Assembly (NCBI RefSeq): GCF_011742925.1
Contig: NZ_WAEL01000010.1
Location: 186,001-250,000 of the forward strand
Origin: Fibrivirga algicola
GTDB taxonomy: Bacteria > Bacteroidota > Bacteroidia > Cytophagales > Spirosomataceae
Direction of reading: 5' to 3'
DNA length: 64,000 nt
A program made the translations under genes and the position numbers. A model generated the notes under the pieces. The model did no database searches, was not told where the DNA came from, and was given only the letters and a program-made list of their open reading frames with translations. Numbering within the stretch: position 1 is the first letter of the stretch; every line of letters starts with the position of its first letter. Of this stretch, positions 33,997 to 43,050 are shown piece by piece.

Positions 33997-34112
33997 CCCT
34001 CACCCCCAGCCCCTCTCCCACGTTGGGAGAGGGGAGTCGCTCTACAGTAGCTTAGCTAATTAGCGGAGCATTGCTCCCCTCTCCTGTAGGGGAGAGGGGC
34101 CGGGGGTGAGGG
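33997..34112. repeat. Second copy of the CCCTCACCC-type palindromic repeat
   Basis: Outer arms 33997-34019 and 34090-34112 pair over 23 bases with one mismatch, and inner segments (GGGAGAGGGGAG / CTCCCCTCTCC) pair further. It fills the whole gap between susC and susD. Confidence 0.8.
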
Positions 34113-34114
34113 AT

Positions 34115-37100
34115 TTACAATGTCAGATTAAGGCCAAACTGGGCGGTTCTTGGGATGGGGGGCGTACCCAGGTCCTGGCCCTGCGTGCTTTGGTTGGCGG
34201 TTACGTTTACCTCCGGGTCTGGTCCCTGGTACTTGCTGATCAGGAATAGGTTCGAGCCGTTGTAATACACCCGCGCCGACGAGATACCCACTTTGCGTAG
34301 CCATACTCTGGGCAGTGTGTACCCCAGTACCACGCTGCTAAGCCGGATGAATGAGCCATCTTCGATGAATCGGCTGTTTGGGTTCAGGTTGTAGTTGTTG
34401 CCCAGCGTCGTGATGCGGGGAACGTCGGTGATGTCGCCGGCTTTCTGCCAGCGGTTCAACTGGTTCTTGTTAATCGCCCGCCGGTCATCCCGCGTTCCGC
34501 CCGATTCGTGGAAGAAGCGGTTGTTGTTGTTAACCAGATTGCCCGATGTGAAATTGACCAGCACCGACAAATCAAAGCCCTTGTAGGCCACCGTGTTATT
34601 CAGACCGCCGACAAAATTGGGTAGTGCCGTACCGACATACTGCCGGTCGGCCGCCGTGATCACACCGTCTTTGTTGTAATCGTCGTAGATGGCATCGCCC
34701 GTTTCGGGGTTTACGCCCAACTGCTTATACACGAAGAACGCGTGGTACGGATAGCCCTGCACCAGTCGCTCCACGTTGTAGCTGGCATCGACCGGGATCG
34801 ACAGTTTTTCGATGCGGTTCTTGTTGGTCGAAATGTTGAAATTGGTACTCCAGGTCAGGCCTTTGCTTTGGATGTTGACCGTGTTCAGGCCAAACTCAAG
34901 GCCCCGGTTGCTCACCTCGCCGTCGTTGCGGAAGATGCTCGAAAAGCCCGTGCTTTGCGCCAGGGGCACCTGAATCAGCAGGTCGTAGGTGTACTTTTCG
35001 TAGGCGTTCACTTCCAGCGCCACACGGTTATTGAACAGGCCGATATTCAGCCCGGCGTTGATCTGGCGGGTGGTTTCCCACTTCAAATCGGGGTTGGCCA
35101 GTTGCGTTGGGAACGTACCTGGATTGTCCTGGTAGTTGTAGCCGCCGCCCCACAACCCGCGCGACGCAAAGTCGTTGATGCCGTTCTGGTTGCCCGTCCA
35201 GCCAATGCTTGCTCGCAGTTTCAGGTCGCTGATCGCCCGCACGTCCTGCAAGAAGTTTTCCTGCTTGATCTGCCACGCTACGCCCGCCGATGGGAAATAG
35301 CCCCAACGATGATTGGCCCCAAACCGGCTCGACGCATCGGCCCGCAGGCTGGCTTCAACGAAGTATTTACGGGCAAAACTGTAGTCGACCCGCCCGAAGA
35401 AGGATGTAAGCCGGTTCACGCTGCGGTTCGACGAGGAGGTAGTTACCGAAGCCGAGGCAATCTGCTTGAAATCGTCGGAGGGGAAGTTGGTGCCCTGAGC
35501 CAGGGTTTGTTTGGTGGTGTTACCCTGAATTGTGTTGCCGATCAGCACCCCGAACGAGTGCTCACCGCCGAATGTCTTGCGGTAGTTCAGCGTCTGCTCG
35601 TTGATCCAGATCATGCTTTGGCTGAGGCTCGAGGTAGCCAATCCCTTGCTGGCCGCGCCCCGGTTGGTGAGCGTGTTCCAGTACTCATTTTCATCGTAGA
35701 GGTTGTAATCCAGACTCCAGCTACTGCGCAATTTCAGGTCCGGCAGTACGTCCCACTCGCCATATATATTGCCGATGTACCGTGTACTCACCGACTGCAT
35801 ATCGGTATTATTAATCAGCACGTCGAGGTTATCGAAACCGGCCCATTTGGCGTACGTACCATCCGCGTTGAACTTGGGCAGGTACGTAGGCGTGTGTAGC
35901 GCCGCCTGCAAAATACCACCCTGTGGTCCGTCTCCCACCCGCGCGTTCGTCCGGTTCGATTGCGAAAAGATGTTGCTCGTACCAATCCGAATCTTATCGG
36001 TCAGCTCATGGTCGAGGTTGAGTTTGAAGCTGGCTCGCGCAAAGTCGTTGGTGCGGAGCGTGGCCTGCTGGCTGGTGTAGCCGCCGCCGAGGTAAAAGCG
36101 CGTCTGCTGATTACCACCCGATACGCTCAGGTCGTAATTCTGCAACGCACCCGCCCGGAAAATGTCGCTCAGCCGGTCATAGGTCTGTTGCTCTTCGGGT
36201 AAGCCGCGTCCCCCCTCGGCAACGGGGCGAAATGGGCGGGTAGCCAATGGTTTGCCGTCGTTCACCCAGGCTTCGTTAATGATCGTGGCGTGTTCGGGGC
36301 CGGTAACCAGATCCCAAAGCTTGGGTGCCCACGCCTGCCCGGCCGAGGTGTTGAACGTTACCTTCGTTTTGGCATTATACGTACCCCGTTTGGTCGTGAT
36401 CACCACTACGCCGTTGGCCGCACGAGCGCCGTAAATGGCCGTGGCTTCGGCATCTTTCAGAATCGAAATCGATTCGATATCAGCGGGATTAATGTCGGCC
36501 AGTGGGTTATTGGCCTGCCCCTGCGTCGTGATTTTCTGAAGGCTATTGTTATTGATAAACACGCCATCGACCACATAGAGTGGGTCGTTGCTGGCGTTGA
36601 TTGAGGTGTTGCCCCGAATACGGAAGTAGAGGCCGTCGCCCGGTACGCCCGTGTTGGCCGATACCTGAACGCCCGCCACGCGCCCCTGCAATTGCTGCTC
36701 GAAGCTGGCAACGGGCCGCGTTTTTAGTTCGTCGGCATTAAGTTGCGAAACGGCCCCGATCACTTTTCTGCGATCCTGCGTGCCATAGCCAACCACTACC
36801 AGTTCGGTTAGTTGAGCCGGTGACTCGTCCAGCGTAATGTCAATCTGGGTGGAGCTGCCCACATTGCCTACCGTCGCTTCTGTGTTGGTGTACCCGATAG
36901 CCGACACAACCAGGACTTGTCCGGGACCGGCCGTGATCGAGTAGCGGCCGTTGCCATCGGTGCTCGTTCCCCGATTGGACCCTTTGGTAACAATATTGGC
37001 GCCGGGGATGGCTTCGCCTGCCTTAGATCGTACCGTTCCGGAAATTGTAGCTGTTTGCGCCTGTGCCTTGCCGGGCAGCAATCCGCTGGTGAGTAGCAGA

Positions 37101-37132
37101 AAAATGGCTACTAATCGAATAAAAATTCGCAT
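34115..37132 (-). CDS. SusC/RagA TonB-linked outer-membrane transporter
   Basis: The ATG at 37132 opens a signal peptide (MRIFIRLVAIFLLLTSG..GKAQA); 1005 residues. Order: carboxypeptidase-regulatory-like beta domain (ATISGTVRSKAGEAIPGANI), the LVVVGYGTQ box, the plug with VYVVDGVFINNN and SISILKDAEATAIYGARAANG, then a 22-strand-type barrel ending in AQFGLNLTL. It imports large ligands using TonB energy. It precedes susD on the same strand. No anti-sigma/ECF pair is adjacent. Confidence 0.95.
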   Translation of the reverse strand: MRIFIRLVAIFLLLTSGLLPGKAQAQTATISGTVRSKAGEAIPGANIVTKGSNRGTSTDGNGRYSITAGPGQVLVVSAIGYTNTEATVGNVGSSTQIDITLDESPAQLTELVVVGYGTQDRRKVIGAVSQLNADELKTRPVASFEQQLQGRVAGVQVSANTGVPGDGLYFRIRGNTSINASNDPLYVVDGVFINNNSLQKITTQGQANNPLADINPADIESISILKDAEATAIYGARAANGVVVITTKRGTYNAKTKVTFNTSAGQAWAPKLWDLVTGPEHATIINEAWVNDGKPLATRPFRPVAEGGRGLPEEQQTYDRLSDIFRAGALQNYDLSVSGGNQQTRFYLGGGYTSQQATLRTNDFARASFKLNLDHELTDKIRIGTSNIFSQSNRTNARVGDGPQGGILQAALHTPTYLPKFNADGTYAKWAGFDNLDVLINNTDMQSVSTRYIGNIYGEWDVLPDLKLRSSWSLDYNLYDENEYWNTLTNRGAASKGLATSSLSQSMIWINEQTLNYRKTFGGEHSFGVLIGNTIQGNTTKQTLAQGTNFPSDDFKQIASASVTTSSSNRSVNRLTSFFGRVDYSFARKYFVEASLRADASSRFGANHRWGYFPSAGVAWQIKQENFLQDVRAISDLKLRASIGWTGNQNGINDFASRGLWGGGYNYQDNPGTFPTQLANPDLKWETTRQINAGLNIGLFNNRVALEVNAYEKYTYDLLIQVPLAQSTGFSSIFRNDGEVSNRGLEFGLNTVNIQSKGLTWSTNFNISTNKNRIEKLSIPVDASYNVERLVQGYPYHAFFVYKQLGVNPETGDAIYDDYNKDGVITAADRQYVGTALPNFVGGLNNTVAYKGFDLSVLVNFTSGNLVNNNNRFFHESGGTRDDRRAINKNQLNRWQKAGDITDVPRITTLGNNYNLNPNSRFIEDGSFIRLSSVVLGYTLPRVWLRKVGISSARVYYNGSNLFLISKYQGPDPEVNVTANQSTQGQDLGTPPIPRTAQFGLNLTL

Positions 37133-37184
37133 TATTGTAGTGGTTACGTGAAAAATGAGGTCTTGCCGGACCTTGTTTGTACCA

Positions 37185-37256
37185 GCCGAAACGGTTGCCG
37201 CCGTTTCGGCTTTTTCATTATTAGTGCTCAACCTAATTGCCGTCAGGCTGAGCACT
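37185..37256. other. Two hairpins in the susC upstream region
   Basis: GCCGAAACGG/CCGTTTCGGC (37185-37194, 37201-37210, loop of 6, then five T on the plus strand) and AGTGCTCA/TGAGCACT (37223-37230, 37249-37256). On the plus strand the first is a perfect intrinsic-terminator shape, but no plus-strand gene feeds it. On the minus strand both would lie in the susC leader. Confidence 0.5.
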
Positions 37257-37313
37257 GTATGCGTACTGTGGTGTGTTGAAAAAAGGGTGTTGTTTCTGAG
37301 TAGTTGCTTGGCT

Positions 37314-37327
37314 GTCCCGCGTCCGGG
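37314..37327. repeat. Fragment of the GC-rich dispersed palindrome
   Basis: GTCCCGCGTCCGGG matches the core of the 20-base unit found at 11616, 17503 and 62485-62574, and is followed by TTGGG as at the other copies. It lies between the PhyH and SusC genes. Confidence 0.6.
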
Positions 37328-37343
37328 TTGGGTGTAAGGCTAT

Positions 37344-38162
37344 TCAATCCTGAATGCGCTTGGCGAAACGGTGGTAGAACGGCGTTTTGCTGCTGGCATT
37401 TTTGGGTTTTTTATTACCCGTAATGATCGGAATATACATAACCCGCCGACGGCTTGAGGCCCCGAGGTTTGGCGACTGCTCTACGCGGTGCCACAGGTTG
37501 CCGTTATGGATGGTGAGGTCACCCGCTTCAATATCGAAACCCACTTCCCGGCGGTCGGGGCGGTGGTCGATGAACTGCTTTTTACGGAAGAGGGTCATCA
37601 GTGCATGCTGCCGATGAGTACCGGGTAGAACCCGCAGGCCGCCATTGCTTTGGGGGCAGTCGTCGAGGTGCAGACCAACGTTCAGCATGGGCAGAATACG
37701 TTGCCCCAGAAACAGGTCGCGCGGGCTGTCGGTATGCCAGCCCATCCGCGAAAAGTTGCTTTCCGGTGTTCTGACGTAGTGATTCACTACCAGCCCGTCT
37801 TTCTCCTGCGGACTGATCCGACCCTCATACGGAGCCAGAAGCTGCGTTAATCCCTGCAACCGATCGTCGTTCAGGAAAGCTTCCAGAATCGGGCTAAACT
37901 GCGAAGCAAATGCAAACCGTTGCACAATCCGCTGGCCCTGTTCGTCGTAGCCGTATTTAATGGGCGTACCGTTTACTTTTTCTCTGTTTTCTGCCAGCCA
38001 TTGCTGTTCAATCCACTGAATTTCAGACAAAAAGAGGTTGACTGTTTGCCGGTCGACAAACTGTTTGATATGAATAAAGCCGTTCTGGTTGAAGAAGGCA
38101 AGTTGATCGGCTGTCAGTATCTGCGAAAGCCCCAGGGTGGTTTTGTTGGATGTGAAAAGCAT
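37344..38162 (-). CDS. Phytanoyl-CoA dioxygenase (PhyH) family protein
   Basis: A 272-residue Fe(II)/2-oxoglutarate-dependent oxygenase. The iron triad His143-x-Asp145 (GWHTDSPRD) and His225 (NLWHRV) is present, and an arginine near 238 in SSRRRVMYI can bind 2-oxoglutarate. PhyH family members hydroxylate lipids, small metabolites or amino acids. It is upstream of susC on the same strand, but a 211-base gap with hairpins leaves it open whether they share a transcript. Confidence 0.88.
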   Translation of the reverse strand: MLFTSNKTTLGLSQILTADQLAFFNQNGFIHIKQFVDRQTVNLFLSEIQWIEQQWLAENREKVNGTPIKYGYDEQGQRIVQRFAFASQFSPILEAFLNDDRLQGLTQLLAPYEGRISPQEKDGLVVNHYVRTPESNFSRMGWHTDSPRDLFLGQRILPMLNVGLHLDDCPQSNGGLRVLPGTHRQHALMTLFRKKQFIDHRPDRREVGFDIEAGDLTIHNGNLWHRVEQSPNLGASSRRRVMYIPIITGNKKPKNASSKTPFYHRFAKRIQD

Positions 38163-38211
38163 GCTGAACGTGTTTTGTTTACTGGTTCACTAGTTGTTGG
38201 CACTGGTCGAT

Positions 38212-39141
38212 TTAATGGGTTCCGTAGCGTTTTTCACCAGCCGTTACAGCCACCGCCAGCCGATTTTGCTTTGGTGGGAGTGGGCAGGTGGCAAATGGTG
38301 TAAAGGCACAGGGTGGATTGATGCTCCGGTTGAAATCAATCACGGTTTGACCGTCTACCCCCGGCTTATCGACATACAGAAACCGGCCCGATCCATAGGT
38401 GTCGTGGGTGTTCGTGGCGTCGCCGAAGAGAATAAAGAGTTTGTCGCCTTCGCTAATGGCGTCGAGGCGCTGGGTCTTTCCATCCAGGTCGAACACCAAA
38501 GTTCCAGCCAGGGGCTGTTGGGCCGTTTGGCCTGTCACGTCCAGAATCGGGATGGTCCGTGCTTCGGTGGAGAGTTCGAACTGGGCTTTAACCCGAAACG
38601 ATTCGTCGGCGGGGAAGCGGTCTATGCCCTTAAATTCGGTCGGCAATGGACTCTGGAGGTCGCGTAACCGCAGGGCATATCGGCTACCACGCTTGATGAC
38701 AAACGCCCGCAATGATCCTGAGGTCAGTGTGACAGGCTTAGTTAGTTCGGGCGCAAAAAGGGTGGTCGGCCTGGTTATCGGCTCGTTGTTGGCCTGTACC
38801 GCCGCGCCCGGAGCCGCCTCGAACTGAACTACACCGTTTGCCAGCCGGAACGTACCCAGCCGAGTAGGCGCTTTGCCTGCCGGTAGGGTAAGGTCATTGC
38901 CAGCAGCAGTACCTGCTTTGTTGTCGCCGTCTTTCAACCAGAACAAGCCAGCCAGATTCAGCCAGCCCGTTTCGCTTGTCAACGACTCGATCCGTTGCCG
39001 GTGCCAGCTATCCAGTTGCTCGCGGTATGAGGGGGTATCCGTTCTGAAACCGACCAATCCTACCAGAGCAAGTCCCCAAATCCAGAAGAAGGTGGTGGCA
39101 TAGGGGTTTGTTGGCCCTGCTTCACGCTGTAATTCGTCCAT
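38212..39141 (-). CDS. DUF1684-domain protein
   Basis: A 309-residue protein with one N-terminal hydrophobic segment (about 15-32). It then shows the DUF1684 pattern: WHRQRIESLTSETGWLNLAGLFWL, GKAPTRLGTF, FKGIDRFPADESFRVKA and the C-terminal YGSGRFLYVDKP ... NPPCAFTPFATCPLPPKQ. The function of this family is unknown. It starts four bases after the ACT-domain gene ends, so the two are coupled. Confidence 0.88.
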   Translation of the reverse strand: MDELQREAGPTNPYATTFFWIWGLALVGLVGFRTDTPSYREQLDSWHRQRIESLTSETGWLNLAGLFWLKDGDNKAGTAAGNDLTLPAGKAPTRLGTFRLANGVVQFEAAPGAAVQANNEPITRPTTLFAPELTKPVTLTSGSLRAFVIKRGSRYALRLRDLQSPLPTEFKGIDRFPADESFRVKAQFELSTEARTIPILDVTGQTAQQPLAGTLVFDLDGKTQRLDAISEGDKLFILFGDATNTHDTYGSGRFLYVDKPGVDGQTVIDFNRSINPPCAFTPFATCPLPPKQNRLAVAVTAGEKRYGTH

Positions 39142-39145
39142 TGTA

Positions 39146-39400
39146 TTAGTTGGTTTGTTGTACGCTGACCAATCCCCGAACCGACCGTAATTGAAAGTCG
39201 ATGAGCGATAAATGCCGTTCGTCGCTTACCTGCAGCGTTAGCCGCCCGTTTACCAGCGTCCCGTTTGCTTCAAAGGACAGACCCATAATCCGACAGTGCT
39301 CACCCTGCAGAATGGCATTGGCAATGTCGCTTACGAAATTGAGCCGGTCGAAGCCTGTAATCTGGTAGACCGATTGGTGAGTGGTCAGCGATTGGAACAT
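39146..39400 (-). CDS. Stand-alone ACT-like domain protein
   Basis: An 84-residue protein with the beta-alpha-beta-beta-alpha-beta layout of ACT domains: VYQITGFDRLNFVSDIANAI in the first strand-loop-helix, and LVNGRLTLQVSDERHLSLIDFQLRSVRGLVSVQ as the second half. ACT domains bind amino acids to regulate enzymes. It heads the run of minus-strand genes and is four bases from the DUF1684 gene. Confidence 0.75.
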   Translation of the reverse strand: MFQSLTTHQSVYQITGFDRLNFVSDIANAILQGEHCRIMGLSFEANGTLVNGRLTLQVSDERHLSLIDFQLRSVRGLVSVQQTN

Positions 39401-39774
39401 AGTATGTATTGTCTATAGAATTAATAGAGTAATTTGTTGAATGAAAAGGCCAGTTAACTACTGACCCGGGTAAGCTGTTCCGAACGACGTGTGCGTTGTG
39501 GTTCGCTGGCAAAGTTGAGAAGCAAAAAATACTTCTGCAAGAAAAATATAAAAAAATGATTGTCAGTTACTTATGAAATACTCTATCGGGTTTAGGGACT
39601 AATAGGGTTTATTCGATGGACTAACCAGACAAGTCATTCATTGTCAACATAGAGGACGTTAGGTAAGGTACTCCGGCAGGGCAGTAGTCAAATTGCACAG
39701 TCTTATCAGGTACGTTGCTGTAATCCCTTCGACGCGAAACTGAGGATCTATAAGATACCCTACCGCTTTTGACT
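39401..39774 (-). other. Intergenic region with a possible promoter for the ACT gene
   Basis: 374 bases upstream of the ACT gene and downstream of the MFS exporter gene. On the minus strand CAACTTTG (39510-39517, one base from TAnnTTTG) lies 20 bases after a TTG (39538-39540), a fair -33/-7 pair that would leave a leader of about 100 bases. A short AGAAG/CTTCT dyad (39518-39522, 39532-39536) overlaps the spacer. No gene is supported. Confidence 0.4.
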
Positions 39775-41016
39775 TCAGACTGTTTCCTGACGGATAAACC
39801 GGATGAAGAAAAACCAGCCGAGTAGCGCCATCAACCCCGCCATGACCAGTGGTAAACTCAGGTTGATGGTCTCGATATAACCAGCAATGATGGGCGGTGT
39901 AGCAAATGCTGCCGATAGCACCGACTGGTTGATACCCATGATTTTTCCCTGCTCACCAGCCTGAGCACTGGCCGACACCAACGACGTGGCATTGGGCGAA
40001 GTGAGGCCCTGAAAAAAGGCCATCAGCGGGGCGATCAAAAAAACCTGCCACGACTGCTGCGGCAGCAGAAAGCACCAGAGTGCCAGCGCCAGTCCCAGCA
40101 CACTAACGCGCAGAATCTGTTGCGGCGTGTATAGCACCGACAGTCGTCGCACCACCAACCCCTGCATGATGACGATACAAAGCCCCACGAAACCGAAGTA
40201 GCGGCCAATATGAACCTGATCGAAATCGAACCGTTTGAGCAGGTACACCGAAAAAAACTGGGTGTAAAAGCTAAAGCCCAGCGTGTAGAAAAACACCCCG
40301 GCAAACAGAAGGCGCATGCGGCGGGTGCTGAATGCTTCGGCCAGGTTACGGAAACCAGTCAGCGGTGTAATAGGCCGTCGGATGGGGGCTGCCAGTGTTT
40401 CACGGAAGGCCAGCAGCACCATCACGATATTCAGAATAGCCAGCAGCGCCGCCGCGTAGAAAGGGGTGCTGAAGTTGAACCACGATACGGTTTTGGGATT
40501 TGACAGTTCGCCACCCAGCGTTGGGCCAACAATAAAACCCAATCCGAAGGCAACGCCGATTAGTCCGAAGTTTTTGGTCCGTGAAGCCGTATCGCTCACA
40601 TCGGCAATGGCCGATTGAATAATGGCGATGTTACCGCCCCCGATACCGTATACAATGCGGCTCAGAAAGAGCATCGGCAGGCTGCGTGTTTGAATGCCCA
40701 GGGCAAAAATGAGGTAGCCAGATAGTGTCAGGAGCAGCGAAAACAGCAACATAGGTTTCCGGCCATACCGGTCAGACAGGGCACCCAGCAACGGGCCGCC
40801 GAAGAAACCCGCGATAGAGAATGAAGCCAGCAGGTAGCCCAGCATAATGGTCCGCTCGTCGATGCTATACGTACCCGCGAGCAACCCCGAATCGGCCCGT
40901 AGCATCAGCGGTGTAATGGTTGGTGTGGCAATACCAACACCCACTACATCGAGAAAAACGGTGAAAAAGATCGTAGTTAGCGGAAGCCGGTTCGGGGGGC
41001 TTTGGAGTTGGGACAT
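39775..41016 (-). CDS. MFS drug-resistance-type exporter
   Basis: The ATG at 41016 is preferred over the TTG at 41037; 413 residues. Twelve membrane helices, with motif A GALSDRYGRKP between helices 2 and 3 and helix 1 starting FFTVFLDVVGVGIATPTITP. The TetA/Bcr-like layout suggests an efflux pump for small molecules. Divergent from mazG. Confidence 0.88.
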   Translation of the reverse strand: MSQLQSPPNRLPLTTIFFTVFLDVVGVGIATPTITPLMLRADSGLLAGTYSIDERTIMLGYLLASFSIAGFFGGPLLGALSDRYGRKPMLLFSLLLTLSGYLIFALGIQTRSLPMLFLSRIVYGIGGGNIAIIQSAIADVSDTASRTKNFGLIGVAFGLGFIVGPTLGGELSNPKTVSWFNFSTPFYAAALLAILNIVMVLLAFRETLAAPIRRPITPLTGFRNLAEAFSTRRMRLLFAGVFFYTLGFSFYTQFFSVYLLKRFDFDQVHIGRYFGFVGLCIVIMQGLVVRRLSVLYTPQQILRVSVLGLALALWCFLLPQQSWQVFLIAPLMAFFQGLTSPNATSLVSASAQAGEQGKIMGINQSVLSAAFATPPIIAGYIETINLSLPLVMAGLMALLGWFFFIRFIRQETV

Positions 41017-41141
41017 GGGGTGTTGGGCTTGGAGCAAAAGGCACGGGGCTCAGGATACAGGGCCGAGCCGTTGCTCCTTGCCATGAGCCAATAAAGCAAC
41101 TACGCGCTACTGCAAAAAGTTAATCGCCGTATCTTTACTTC

Positions 41142-41966
41142 ATGACGTTTGACCAACTGCCCCCCCGCCGCCAGCAGCAACTGATGGCGTTCGATCGCCT
41201 GCTGACCATTATGGACGACTTGCGCGAAAAGTGTCCCTGGGACCGTAAACAAACGATGGAGACCCTGCGTCATCTCACCATCGAAGAAACCTACGAACTG
41301 TCTGACGCTATTCTGGAGGGTGACCGCGCCGAGATCAGAAAGGAAATTGGCGACCTGATGCTCCATATGGTCTTTTACAGCAAGATTGGCTCGGAAGCGC
41401 CCGACGAGGAGCCAACCCGCTTTGATGTAGCCGATGTACTGCACGGTATCTGCGACAAACTGGTTAGCCGGCACCCCCATATCTACGGCGATGTAGTGGC
41501 CGAAACCGAAGCGGAAGTCAAAGCCAACTGGGAGCAATTGAAGCTCAAAGAAGGCAACAAATCGGTGTTGGGCGGCGTGCCGCAGTCATTGCCCGCCCTG
41601 GTAAAGGCCATGCGTATTCAGGAAAAAGCCCGCGGTGCCGGTTTCGATTGGGACGAAAAAGAGCAGGTTTGGCTGAAAGTGGAAGAGGAGATGCAGGAGT
41701 TCAAAGCCGAATTCAACGCCGACAAAGGCGAACCAATCGACGCTCAGCGCGCCGAAGGTGAATTTGGCGACCTGTTGTTCTCACTCGTCAACTACGCCCG
41801 CTTCATTGATATTAATCCGGAAACGGCGCTGGAGCGGACTAACAAGAAGTTCATTAATCGATTCCAGTATCTCGAAGAGCGGGCCCGCGCCAACGGCCAG
41901 GCACTGCATGAAATGACCCTGGCCGAAATGGACGTGTACTGGAATGAAGCAAAAACGGTACTGTAA
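41142..41966 (+). CDS. mazG: Nucleoside triphosphate pyrophosphohydrolase MazG
   Basis: A 274-residue protein with two MazG helical bundles. The first carries the Mg-binding pattern EETYEL (48-53) and KEIGDLML (67-74), the second VEEEMQEF and GEFGDLLF (about 181-218). MazG hydrolyses NTPs and dNTPs to monophosphates and lowers ppGpp in E. coli. Length and both domains match the housekeeping form. The strong terminator 53 bases after the stop closes the transcript. Confidence 0.95.
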   Translation: MTFDQLPPRRQQQLMAFDRLLTIMDDLREKCPWDRKQTMETLRHLTIEETYELSDAILEGDRAEIRKEIGDLMLHMVFYSKIGSEAPDEEPTRFDVADVLHGICDKLVSRHPHIYGDVVAETEAEVKANWEQLKLKEGNKSVLGGVPQSLPALVKAMRIQEKARGAGFDWDEKEQVWLKVEEEMQEFKAEFNADKGEPIDAQRAEGEFGDLLFSLVNYARFIDINPETALERTNKKFINRFQYLEERARANGQALHEMTLAEMDVYWNEAKTVL

Positions 41967-42018
41967 CCAACGCCCGCCAGCACGTGCCTGTTCCGTTCGT
42001 TATCAGGCGTTTACCGCT

Positions 42019-42070
42019 TACAAATAAAACAACCCGCTGGTCTATAAATCAGCGGGTTGTTTTATTTGTA
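42019..42070 (+). terminator. Intrinsic terminator after mazG
   Basis: Perfect 21-base arms (42019-42039 and 42050-42070) with a GC core CAACCCGCTG and an A-run/T-run at the outer ends, loop of ten bases. Confidence 0.85.
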
Positions 42071-42082
42071 CCAGTATCATTG

Positions 42083-42101
42083 TGCTATCAAAACGATAGC
42101 A
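42083..42101. promoter_or_regulatory. Palindrome TGCTATC-N5-GATAGCA before the SPFH gene
   Basis: A perfect 7-bp dyad ending ten bases before the SPFH start codon. The operon encodes an Arc-type ribbon-helix-helix protein (43051), whose relatives bind such short dyads, so autoregulation is a reasonable guess. Confidence 0.5.
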
Positions 42102-42111
42102 TATCAAACGT

Positions 42112-42972
42112 ATGAATGAGAAAAGTATTACCTCGATATCCGGCTATGTATTTCTGGTTGTAGCCCTTGCCTGCGCTGCCCTGGGCGTTTACCTCATCAC
42201 GCACCTGAATGAGGGCGGCGGCCTTGTTCTGCCCGTACTGTTGCTACTGGCTGCGGTGTTTATTTTCAAGGGGCTGTGCATTGTTTATCCCAATCAGGGG
42301 GTGGCCGCTACGTTCTTCGGCGACTATGTGGGTACGTTGAAGAAAACCGGCCTGCTCTGGATCAACCCACTCTACAAGACTGAGGGAATCAGCCTGCGCG
42401 CGCGTAACCTGAACGGCCAGACGCTGAAGGTGAACGATAAAATGGGTAACCCCATTGAAATTGCCGCCGTGGTGGTCTGGCGTGTGGTCGATACGGCCAA
42501 GGCGCTGTACGATGTCGACAGTTACGTGCAGTTTGTGCAGATCCAGGCCGAGGCCGCTGTACGGAGTCTGGCCGGCTCCTACGCCTACGACCATATGGAA
42601 GACGAAACGTCATCGATCACGCTGCGCGATAGTACGGGTCAGATCAACGAATACTTGGAAGAGCAACTGAACGAACGGCTGGCCCGTGCGGGTGTGGAAG
42701 TGCACGAAGCGCGCATCAGTCACCTGGCCTATTCGCCCGAAATTGCTGGCGCTATGCTACAGCGGCAACAGGCAACGGCAGTCGTTGCTGCCCGCAAGCA
42801 AATTGTGGAAGGGGCCGTTGGGATGGTTGAAATGGCCCTTGCCCGATTAGCTGAGAAAGACGTAGTGCATCTCGACGAAGAGCGCAAAGCCGCCATGGTG
42901 AGTAACTTGCTGGTTGTCCTCTGCGCCGAGAAAAGCGTTAACCCCGTGGTAAATGCCGGGTCGATCTATTAA
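42112..42972 (+). CDS. SPFH-domain membrane protein
   Basis: A 286-residue protein with two N-terminal membrane helices (about 10-31 and 37-56) and an SPFH/band-7 domain (about 60-220; [27 protein letters not shown] is the core strand pair), then a helical end. It lacks the long flotillin coiled coil. The following gene encodes an Arc-like protein, a pairing often seen for this group. It is unrelated in layout to the soluble slipin beside rtcB. Role probably in membrane organisation. Confidence 0.88.
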   Translation: MNEKSITSISGYVFLVVALACAALGVYLITHLNEGGGLVLPVLLLLAAVFIFKGLCIVYPNQGVAATFFGDYVGTLKKTGLLWINPLYKTEGISLRARNLNGQTLKVNDKMGNPIEIAAVVVWRVVDTAKALYDVDSYVQFVQIQAEAAVRSLAGSYAYDHMEDETSSITLRDSTGQINEYLEEQLNERLARAGVEVHEARISHLAYSPEIAGAMLQRQQATAVVAARKQIVEGAVGMVEMALARLAEKDVVHLDEERKAAMVSNLLVVLCAEKSVNPVVNAGSIY

Positions 42973-42977
42973 AATAG

Positions 42978-43033
42978 GGCAGGTCTCCCCGCTGGTAATC
43001 AGTCTACACCGACTACCAGCAGGGAGACCTGCC
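42978..43033 (+). other. Intercistronic hairpin between SPFH and Arc genes
   Basis: Twenty-base arms (42978-42997 and 43014-43033) with one mismatch and a 16-base loop. No T-run follows, so it is more likely a processing or stability element than a terminator. Confidence 0.6.
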
Positions 43034-43050
43034 ACTCATTCAGCCAGCCT

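Noticed and set aside
32476-34112. Insertion sequence or MITE ends around the large palindromes
   Set aside because: No transposase, no target-site duplication and no internal non-palindromic body. They are better described as palindromic repeats.
37185-37215. Terminator for a plus-strand gene
   Set aside because: The shape with five T is right, but the nearest upstream plus-strand gene is rtcB, 18 kb away. It is listed only as a hairpin.
41130-41137. TATCTTTA as a -7 promoter element for mazG
   Set aside because: The last base departs from TAnnTTTG, and it lies only five bases before the ATG, which would place the start site inside the gene.
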